Positions 54,110-64,000 of a stretch of 64,000 bases of DNA are shown one piece after another. This stretch comes from Ophthalmolycus amberensis (lineage: Eukaryota; Chordata; Actinopteri; Perciformes; Zoarcidae), in the NCBI GenBank assembly GCA_024529925.1, contig JAFEUB010000896.1, forward strand, positions 248,001-312,000. The letters run 5' to 3'. The notes below the pieces were generated by a model that had not been told where the DNA came from, did no database searches, and was given only the letters and a program-made list of their open reading frames with translations. The translations under genes and the position numbers were made by a program. The stretch's first letter is position 1. Every line of letters starts with the position of its first letter.

Positions 54110-57100
54110 CATTCTCTGCTCAGGTAGACATTACTCCAATATATCAAAGTAAATTGTTGTTTGCTGATATATAATTGCTCTGAATTTCAAATTACCTGTC
54201 TTATTCTAAGCAATTAAGTATTCCCATTTTCAAACACTGCATATTCAACTTCACTATGTGCAGCTTAGTAAATGAGCATACTGTTACAACTAATGTTGTT
54301 TATTGTTCGTTAAACCATTTGTTCCAAATTCCACTGTAAAATCCCACAAGCTGCAGTATTCACAGTGCCAGCCTGAAAAATCACTGTAATATGAGTTGTG
54401 GGCATAAAACCTATTGATAAAATATGTTAGATTGGATTACTTTATTGAATCATGAAGCTGATTTGATGCAGAAATGGCGTTTAGATTTAAGTTTTCTCTG
54501 TATCTGGTTAGGTCACAGCCCTGAGACCATTCAGACGCTTGAATTTTAGATCATATAGCTTTCCAAAGGTTATGTTTTCCTTTCATGAAATGATCTGGCT
54601 CTGTTTGCTCTCCGCTTTAATAAGAAGATTAGTTGAAAACACCCTATTGTCTAATTCAACAGCTGAACTTTGCACACTACTTCAGAGGCCTTAATAAAAA
54701 ATGCATGAACAACAATGCTCAGAATACAAAATGAGCTACAGAGAGGGGGTCTGAATCTGGGAGGTCTCGGTAAAAATTGTCAAGGGGAAAGACTTGTTTT
54801 CTCCAATTATTGAAATAGAGTCAAAGATGTAAGTGCAGTCATTATACATTTGGTCGGTTGGCTGGTTGAACCAATAGCCCTCTCTCTGTGTGTACAGCAG
54901 TAGTTGGCAGAGCACTTACAACCTTTGTCTCTTTAACATCTCTTTCCTCCTCTGTTTGACTTTTGCATTGTTAGTTTATCCCGGCTAAAAACCAAAGGTG
55001 GCATAAAATAAACTCAGCTGCAGTTACTGAGACAATGAAAGACTTTTTTGGCTTCCATCTACAGATCTCAATCCATCCCTTCAATACATAAATAAGTCTT
55101 TGAAAAGATATATAGGTCTCCTCACTATAAACAGATCAGTCCAGACAGCATAAAAAGACTTAAAATAGAAAGCGTATGACCTCCTGAACAGTTACAAGAA
55201 ATCACATAGCCTTTGTTTTGGACCAAAATAGCATTTTGGGTTTTTTGACGGATTTGTGTCATTCATAATAATCAGAATAGCAAAAAAAAAATGCAATGCA
55301 AAGGTTTAACTGTGGCTGCCTGTTTGTTGTGTCAGGTTATTTCTGCTGCTCAAACATATATTCTGCTCGGCATCACTGTGCAGATTGATTTAAACCTTCT
55401 CAAAGAAGCTGACACAAGTAGCTCTTCCTTTTAAAAAAAAAACATGATCTTCAGTCTGCGGCAGATGCATCAACGTCAAGGTTTTTGTCTCAGTATGCAA
55501 TGTGCTGTTTGGAATTGGACCTTTTTAAAAACTCAAAGAAATGACAAATACTTGATGTGTGTGATATACATTAACCGTAACATTCACAAATGACACGGCA
55601 GACATTTCAAACGCTGTCAATGTCAAACTCATTTTTTCTCCCGCCCAGGTGATATAGTGTGATGCAACACGTGTGGTAATGCCTCGGCCTGGACTTTGTG
55701 CTGTCAGAGTTGTGACATCTCTCAGCAAGAAGTGGAGTCACTGAATCCCATTTCCAAAATAACATGCATGCAAATGTTTTTATTCGTCTATCCAACCAAA
55801 ACTCACATTGACATGTAGAGATACACACATACACGTAAATACACCATGATATCCCCCCTGGCAAGTTTTATTAAAATACCACACTGTATCACGACCCTGT
55901 TCTGCTTTGTTTTGCCTCCTCCTCAACACTTTAGTCAGTTGCTACCTTTTCCAGCACTTTGCTTGAACTGTCACCTACTGTAGCTTACATAATGTGCACT
56001 CTTACTCTGAAGTTCACTAAGTTGCCGTCATGTTTTTTGTTAACAGAAGCCTCCCACCATAAATTAAAATATAATTTTATTTATGAAATAAAGTATATTT
56101 GTATTTCATGGGGTCTTCAATGTTTAATAAGGTCCTCTTCAGTTCATTGACAGCTGAGGGTGGTATATCTGGAACTCTTCTCTCTTAGAAGTAGACCTGA
56201 CACAGAAACATTTGAGCCCACATGACATGCTCCAGATCAGCCCTCTAAAGCCACACTTCACAAAAACTTAACAATTCACTGTGTGAATTCATTACAGTGG
56301 CTGTGCTACTGACACTAAAAAGAGACGGAAACATCACTGAATTTGTAACTCTTCAACACTCGTCATTGCAAATGGGTTTGAATGAAAAAGTGAGTGAAGC
56401 AGTGGGATGTGAAATAGCAAGATTTCACACTTACAGTAGGAATCGTTCAAATGACATTTCCCTAAATGTGCTCTGCTCCGTTGTATATTTTGGTGCACTC
56501 TCCTATATTCTATTTCATAAGACAAAACAGGCTTTCAGAATGAAAAAACAATGCAGCGGGCCGCGACGGTCGAGGTGAGACAATGAAGACGTCCAGGAAG
56601 TCCAGTTTGATTAACATCTGTGAATTTGAAGGCCAGGCATGCAAAATGAGGAGTAACATTTTGTAGTACCGGTATATATCATACGAACCATTGTATGACG
56701 ATACGTTGCACTGCACAGTGTTTCGTAATGCTAACAAGGGCATAATGTTTAACAGGTTGATGATGGGAATGTCATCAGTTCTTTAGGTATTTTGCCGTAA
56801 ACATATTGGACAAATAAGAGTTTTGACCTGATATTGGGGTCAAAACAAAAGATCGAGGATGACTAAAGTGATAACAATTCATATTGAGGGGAACGTTGAA
56901 CGTGTGTTCCAAATTTCAAGGACATACAAAGAATATTAGTAAAGACATTTCACTAAAAATCCCAAATGTGAACCTCATGTGGAGTCAGGGGATCACAGAA
57001 GTCAGTAGAATTCACCCATGAATGTCTGTACCATAATTTCCTTGAAATCTAGATCAACAAACAACAAACAGAGCCAGGCTACGTGGCTACAACAGGTCAC

Positions 57101-58924
57101 ACAGTGTCTAAAATGATGAGTGCTGAAGCAGCACAGATACGGATGACTAATGTGCCTGTTTGTATATTTGGGGTATGGAGAGTTGGTCTACTTATTAAAA
57201 CAAAACAGCTGTCTGGCAACCAAAAGGTCACATTTTAGATTTCGACAACATCATTGTTGTATTTCAATTAGTCAACCAGTTATTAGGACCTCTCCAGTGT
57301 TTTTGTGAAAGATTTCAAGCAGCTTTTCTGTCTCAGTTGTATTCTCTCTGGATAAAAGCATCCACCAATTACTCAAATAGAAAATATTAATAATCAAAAC
57401 AAAGCCAATGAACTTAATGCCAGCTCTCTTCATTAGTGTGATCAAGTCTCGACGCAGTTAAGAGTCATTAAATTAGAATTAATGTTGTTTAAAATGTTGG
57501 CATTGCAAAACATTGCATTATAATCATTGTTTGATTCACACTGGGCAGATGCAGCCTCTTGCCATCTCTCCATCAGTGAGATAACGTTTAAATATTTGCA
57601 TTTCTGAGGCAGTAAAAAACAGGCTCAGTTTCAGGTCTTAGCACAGAAGAAAGAATAAAAGCCTTTTTGGCGAACTGAGCTGAGTGAGCATTCAGATTTA
57701 ATCAGGGATATTGAGGAAATGTTGGCTGTTATGGTCGGAGCTCTTTGAGAGGTGACTCATTGGCTAGCATAGCTTGGACAGCTGCCAACAGAGCTGCTTA
57801 GGGTTGAACGCTGCATACAGTCGTATTTTGCCCGAGGCATGATCAGCATCTCTCCTCTCCTTTAATGGCTCAGGAAGTCCTTTTCCAATCTAGTTGTGTG
57901 ACACACAAGCGGATAAATATAAAATGAATTCAAATCTTTTGATTACAATAGCTATCCAAGAATAGACTTGTTTCCTCTTGACAAGTGTAAGTCGTTATTC
58001 AGTGAGTCACTGGCGACTGGCCAAGGCAATAAAGTGGGCATCTGGCATCAGCCCGATCTTGTCCTCACTTTATGTTAACTGTTTAAACTATAGCTCAACC
58101 TGTTTAGCCTGAGGTGGATTTAAGGAGAACAGAATACAATGAGTGTCCCGTAAAAAGGCTGCTACCTGTGGAAACTACACCTCTATTTCAGGTACTTTAT
58201 TATGTGTGTATATTGTGTAATATTTTGATATATGAGGTTAAAACATCCCATTTTTTTTGCATCTTCCTTTCAGCTAGAATGACTCGTTGTTCAACACTGG
58301 AAACCTCTGTTTGAATTAAATGATCTTCTCAATTGGTCTGGGAATTGATTTGCTCAAATGGTAACAACTATTAGTATAAACAATAGTGCTCTTTTTCCTT
58401 TTTCTTATTTTATTAAAGTTTAGTTATTTGGGTGTTGATAACACAACACTATAAATAAATGAGGAAGAATGTGATTGTCAGACAAAATTAAAATGATAAA
58501 ATATAAATAAGAATAACATAAAACATTGGGGGAATTTGGGAAGCTGGGAGAAATATATTCCAGTAGGCCTGATGCATAGAGATGTGAGTGTGGTTTTCAT
58601 ACAATTTTAGCCTCAGCAAAACATAAGCACTGAAATCCTCACCCCAGGCAACATGACATGATTCACTACCAGTTCTAGTGGCCATTTCTGCCCAACACTG
58701 CAGTGTGTGATTGGTGTAGCACACACCAAGTCATTTTGTAATGATAACATGAGCCATTCTTATGTATGCTGTTGATAAAAAAAGCCCAAGGTACACAATG
58801 CAAAAAAATATTTAATGAATGGTTGATATTTTGAAAAATTCCTATTTGCTTTTTTTGCAGAGAACTAGATGAGAAGATACCTCTTGTCTGTGCGATAAAT
58901 ATGAAGTTCAATATAAAGCAATGC

Positions 58925-59205
58925 TGTCCAGCTGCTGCTGGCTATCTATAGCTTCATATTTAGCTTATCACAGAGAATGTAAACACTTTGGGGTTTGAAC
59001 AGATATACAAAAAATATATAATATGTTAATTGGTGAGCTGGTATAGGTGGATTTTGTTACCTTTCACCCAGTTTCTAATATTAATGCTAAGCTAAGCTAG
59101 CTGGTGGCTGGCATCCAGCTTAATTTTTACTGTATGACATGAGAGTGGTGTCAATCTTCTCAGCAAAAAGTGAATAAGTGCACAATATTTTCCAAAATGT
59201 AAAAC
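58925..59205 (+). repeat. Teleost interspersed repeat ('gctaagctaagctagc' family)
   Basis: It contains GCTGGCTATCTATAGCTTCA, then ATGCTAAGCTAAGCTAGCTG, ACATGAGAGTGGTGTCAATC, and TTTTCCAAAATGTAAAACTG in the usual order of this family (general knowledge). It looks like two overlapping partial copies. Confidence 0.65.
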
Positions 59206-59869
59206 TGCTCATTTAACATAAAGATAGGACAGGAAATCTGCCCTTACATCAGAAAAATCCATTACGTAAAACTGTCTCTGCAAATTCCGTGTTTTACAAC
59301 AAAAGGTACAATTCTTCAATAAAGCACTCCGCTGGCACACCCTAAAGCACTTTACTGCACACGTTTAATCTGGTGACACATCACACAACAATTAATTCAA
59401 ATTCCTGAGCTATTAACTTTGGATTACTCATGAAAACATTCACATAGGTGGTCCCCCTTTGCACATCTCTGAATGTAGGTCAAGCTGCAGCTAAATGATT
59501 CACAATTAGGTGATAGGCAGCTGCACCGTGCCAGCATGGCTCAGACTGGCACGGGAGGCATGAGCTCTCATTGGCATATTAACAACATCCTCCGCCAGAG
59601 CCGTGCTGCTGCTCTCTGTCAGCTGGATAATTCACTCAGTGGTCAACACTGAGGCGAGAGAGCACAAACAAGCCTCTATTATCATGGCTGTCTATTAAGC
59701 TACACACACATGGATGCTGAATGGCATGCTAATGGCCACAAGACCTTCTTCCCTGATTGTTGCTTAGCATGGATGAATTCAAAAAAAAGATTTCAGAGTG
59801 AGTGACATAGACCTTGAGCTCATTACAAATAAACTAGTTTAAGTGGCGCATAGTGTACTTTAGGGTAAA

Positions 59870-60302
59870 TATAAAATTAGATACTGTGTACTCACATCTT
59901 TTACTTAGCAATACTGCAATGTAAAAATACTCGGTTACAAGAAAAAACTCCTGCATTTGAAATATTACACAAGTAAAAGTATAAAAGTATCAAGATCTAC
60001 TTACAGCACAAAAACTATTTAAGTATTAATTTTGCAGAATGGCCCATTTCATAATCATATCCATCAAATTAGTGGATTATAACAACACGATATATATATA
60101 TTCATGTATTGCTGGGTAGCTTACCTATGATAATCCATAATGATGTATTAGTTGAACTATATTTTTGTATTATCAATATTAATCTGCAAAGTAACTACGA
60201 AAGCTGTCAAATAAATGTAGTGGAGTAGAAGTAATCATTTTTGAAATGGAAATACTAAAGTAATGTTCTGTAAAAATGTACTAAGTTACATTCCACCAAC
60301 TG
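59870..60302 (+). repeat. Teleost interspersed repeat, near full-length
   Basis: It holds AATACTCGGTTACAAG, ACTCCTGCATTTG, GCAGAATGGCCCATTTCATA, TGTAGTGGAGTAGAAGTAAT and, at the end, CTAAGTTACATTCCACCAAC. The family is common in spiny-rayed fish; the 5' terminus is degraded. Confidence 0.7.
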
Positions 60303-60826
60303 TTGTGTATTGTATATGTTATTATGAATGTTACACATATGTATAAAAAAGCCAGGATGAATTCAGCAATCAGGAGAGAAATAACTGACACCCGTCTGAA
60401 CGGCAACTGAAAGTTGTACATTACAATACTGCATGTGTTAGAATTCCAGAAAGATCATCTTATACTGACTTTAATATTCACCATGTAATTACATTTCTAT
60501 TTGAAAAGCGCTTAGCATTTGTCAAAATAACCATAATCCTTCAGATGTGGGGATTTATCTTCTCCTAATGCTGCTCATTCCATTTTCTGCTCATCAATGT
60601 TGGCGACACACGGTGAGATTTACTGTTATTTACTGGATGGACAATTTATGAGTCACTACAGTCTTTCCTGATGTCTGTAGGTATAAGTAACCTGAATATG
60701 GATACCAATAAATATAGGTGCATAAATGAATCCCTGTAAGAAGCGATGTGTGTTACGGTGGTTGCTTCATTCTCCCTCACTGACAATTTTTCTCTCTCTT
60801 TACACTCCCACACACGTTCCTGAGTG

Positions 60827-60833
<7 letters not shown>

Positions 60834-60891
<58 letters not shown>
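60834..60891. repeat. (CA)n microsatellite, 58 bp
   Basis: A perfect CA run preceded by CTCTCTCTC. Confidence 0.97.
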
Positions 60892-63159
60892 GCATACAGT
60901 ATGTCCTGATGCTGCTTGTCAAAACAACCATTAGTTGCATCAATCCGGAAAAAAAATGAAATTGTTGCATCTAAGGTTATAGTTATTTACTTGGAACTGT
61001 ATCATGGTGTATCTAGTTCAAGCTTCATAGTTATTTATGGAACAAACATCACATGCACAAGTTGGAGCTAAGCGCTGCTTTCATTCTGTTGCATGCATTG
61101 TACTGAGGACTAAATATTGCTGTCCTTGATACAATTCCAATAACGTTTATGACAAGAAAAATAAATCCATAACATCCATTTTCATTCAGCCAGAGACCTT
61201 AAGTAATCCAATTTGATAAATACCAGATGCCCTACTGACATTCCCTCTGTGTACAACATGAACCAGTTAGGGATTCTTTTTATAATGCTTCATGTGGTAT
61301 TATTTCATCTGCTTTCTGGTTGCATGGGTAGACCAACTCTGCTTTACTGGGAAAATAAAACAATGTGTACCCTTGACCAGTTTCTTCCAAAGCAAACAGA
61401 AAAAGTATTCATAAGGCTGCTATAATCAACATGTTTCTATTTACAAAAGATCACATCACTACTTGTATGTGAAAGGTAAAATTGTTTTGGTTTTGGTCCG
61501 CAACTTTCATGTTTGGTTTGTGCTCTCACAGCGTAATTTTCAATGATAAGTGTACGCTATCTATATTGGTCTGACATTCATCAAGTGACCAGAAACACGA
61601 CTCCAAATGAATGATAATCTTGCTCCGTATCAGCTTGATGTATAATAAGCTTCAACCATATCAATTTAAAAGATGATAATGTAAATGATGCATTGATAAC
61701 CAAGTCAGTTATTATAGGTTTAATATAAATAGTTATTCAGTTATGGTCTTAACCCCCTTATTCATTTTCAGGATCACAAAGAGATGGTGCGGCATGCAAT
61801 GGGAGGAAAGCAGAAACAAGCGAACAGTCGCATGTTATAGAAATACAACAAAGTTACTCAAAAATTAAATCAGATCACTAATAATAGACAACATAGTACA
61901 CGGAAGGTACTTCTTTGACTTATTTCCCTCACCAAAAGAAAAGCGGTTACTCAAGAGAGACAAACACTCAAAGAAAAACTGAAAGAAATTCAGTGCACCA
62001 AGGCCAAGCTATTTCATTCTCTAATGGATCTCTGGAGTTTATCAGCCTTGCTTTGCCCAGATGAGATACCGAGCTGATGTTGCAAATCACTGATAATTTA
62101 GTGCTGTAAGTTCAAAAAGGAAACAAAGGACTAGACTGACAGACGTGTGTTTAATGGATATGGTAATAATACAATCACCTTGGTTCAGATTGAATGCTCA
62201 TTTGATTGTGCGGATGAGAAAAGTTGGGCAATGTTTCGTTTGATAGGAAGATGTTACGGATGTGTAGTTGGAGTCTCTTATTTGAAACTTCTTGAATCTG
62301 TGTGGATTTATTGAGGTTCTTCAGGACATCAGAGATATGGTAATCTGCCAACACTTTATTCAGATAGTCCAATTAAGTGATTGTATTAGTCAATAACAAG
62401 TCTGCAGAGTTCAGCATAACTAAACACTATGTGAAAGTGTGAAATTAAAGTTTGGAGTAGGGGTTAATTTGGGGATTAGAGTTAAATTTAAAAACAGGGT
62501 TTGGGGTTTAGGATTAAAATGGGGATGGGATAAACTAAACTCAGCTTTGGGGGAGACATCAGTCTGACTCCAAAGAGGCTGCTGCGATAATCCTCCTGTT
62601 GGCTTTTTTTTTACTGTTGCTTTCTGTTTCATTCCACTCTTCTCTCCCATCTCTGTTGCAGTTGTCGGTGAGACACAACAACATGAAGTAGTCAAGCTAA
62701 CAAGCTATCTGCTAATTAAGGACAACTCTGACAAATGCCTGAATTGTGCACAAGGCAGGTAATTAGTCATGAGAAAGCTGTTCCTCGGTTACATCGCTCC
62801 TCCACTGCTATATTTAGAGAACGCGCAAAAAAGTTCTGCATCATGAAGATTTAGAAATTCAAATTACTCATGACATATTTTTACATATGCCAGAAAACAG
62901 TCTGTGATTGAGGAATGATTTTCTTGCCTGGCCAACTTTGTCAGTTATGGAAGCCAGAAAAATCCAAATTTGGGAAAATAGAGATAGGGTTGAGGAGGGA
63001 GATGTCGAAACAGCAGTGAGCTAATATTCATGTCAATCAACAAACACCATCCCAAACATACACAACCTTAAACCAGTGTCAGCATTAGAGGATTAATTAA
63101 CAGGTTTCTTTGGCCACTTGGGGGCACCGCAAACAAGCTGTAAACACAAATTGACATAA

Positions 63160-63345
63160 TACTTTCCACCAGCTCCTGAGGGAAATAACTGCCTCTTTAG
63201 CAGCTAAATGATCCATTATCTTCACTGGCGAGTTTCTAACTCTGTCTGTCTGCTGTTTGGTGCTGGGTGGGTAGCAGACTCTGGGATTATCAGAGCTTTT
63301 TTTTCCCTGCTACGTCTAGAAACACCAATGAGTGCGGAAACAGTG
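63160..63345 (+). repeat. Dispersed repeat family X, copy C
   Basis: It contains CACCAGCTCCTGAGGGAAAT, TTTAGCAGCTAAATGATCC, TCTGTCTGTCTGCTG and TTTGGTGCTGGGTGG, the longest of the three copies. A family of this kind is common in percomorph genomes (general knowledge). Confidence 0.65.
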
Positions 63346-64000
63346 AACCAACGGAGTAAAGATGCGGGCAGTAAACCACAACAATGAGTTGAAAGACATC
63401 ATAAATCTGCATAGAACTGCAGTCGAGTGAGAAATCTCTGTGGGTTCATCACTACATCTGCTTGATCATCTACATATGCAGAGTGCAAAAGTAGTGCAGA
63501 GAGAAAGTTAGTCTTGCAGTAGTTCTCCAATGGCTTCAGCAAAGTGACGCCATCAGACAACTACTTTTCGGTTAATAGTAAATTGAGTAAGAGCATTGGA
63601 CAATAAACATATTGGGGACATATCATACATGTCCCTAAAACGTGTCTGGAGGTGAAGCTGGCTTTCTTGAATCTAGAAAGTATCTAGATAGTAGGCTATC
63701 TTTGATCCAGCCACGCAGCCTTACAACCTGTTTGGCTACTCATGTATAGCTGAGTTGCTAATGAAGTTATCACTGCCATTTATTTTTCATTCATCTCTGA
63801 TAGTCTCCAACAACTCAGAGCTGCATTAGTTCAGTGGTCGAAGCACAGCAACAGATGCTATCAAATAATCTATAGGCTACATTTCAGCATTTCAGGAGTT
63901 GACAGATTAAGTTTGTACACGGTGCTAAACCATTTCATATAAATGTCACAGTGGAGGACCCAAGATGCTGTTGTGCCATTGCTCCATCATCCACCATAGT

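Noticed and set aside
55525..55864. Two overlapping minus-strand frames considered as an upstream exon of the orphan gene
   Set aside because: No good acceptor/donor pair in frame with the terminal exon, and no similarity recognised.

Overview
The window is vertebrate nuclear DNA, almost certainly from a ray-finned (percomorph-like) fish. Two multi-exon genes have GT-AG introns and encode proteins that align along their whole length with human GGT1 and human ANAPC5. The introns are short. The repeats are typical of teleosts: L2/Maui and Rex-type LINE ends, hAT elements, several fish-specific interspersed families, and long CA, GA and TATC microsatellites. There are no bacterial operons, CRISPR arrays or phage genes, and most short open frames in the window are chance frames.

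Layout. 1-3.2 kb: no gene recognised. 3.39-8.67 kb (+): complete 12-exon gamma-glutamyltransferase 1-like gene, 574 aa, with all catalytic residues I could check. 8.7-11.7 kb: convergent intergenic stretch with 3' UTRs and one interspersed repeat. 11.69-18.43 kb (-): complete 17-exon ANAPC5, 773 aa. 18.92-20.22 kb: a 1.3-kb non-autonomous hAT element with a perfect 8-bp target duplication, about 0.5 kb upstream of the ANAPC5 start codon. 20-52 kb: no coding exon found. This stretch holds two L2 remnants (one split by a later insertion), a Rex-like LINE 3' end, a second hAT element (46.70-47.91 kb, perfect 8-bp duplication, relic of a BED-finger transposase) and microsatellites, including a 264-bp GA tract. 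52.82-53.01 kb (-): one convincing terminal coding exon (65 codons plus stop) of a gene I could not identify; its remaining exons must lie at higher coordinates or outside the window. 53-64 kb: probably intron or upstream DNA of that gene, plus repeats.

The two complete genes are unrelated in function. GGT1 is a cell-surface glutathione-degrading enzyme. ANAPC5 is a scaffold subunit of the anaphase-promoting complex. They converge tail to tail, and nothing suggests joint regulation. I found no convincing new biological system. The best leads are the orphan terminal exon, the two hAT insertions with intact duplications, and possible conserved noncoding DNA in the gene-poor part.
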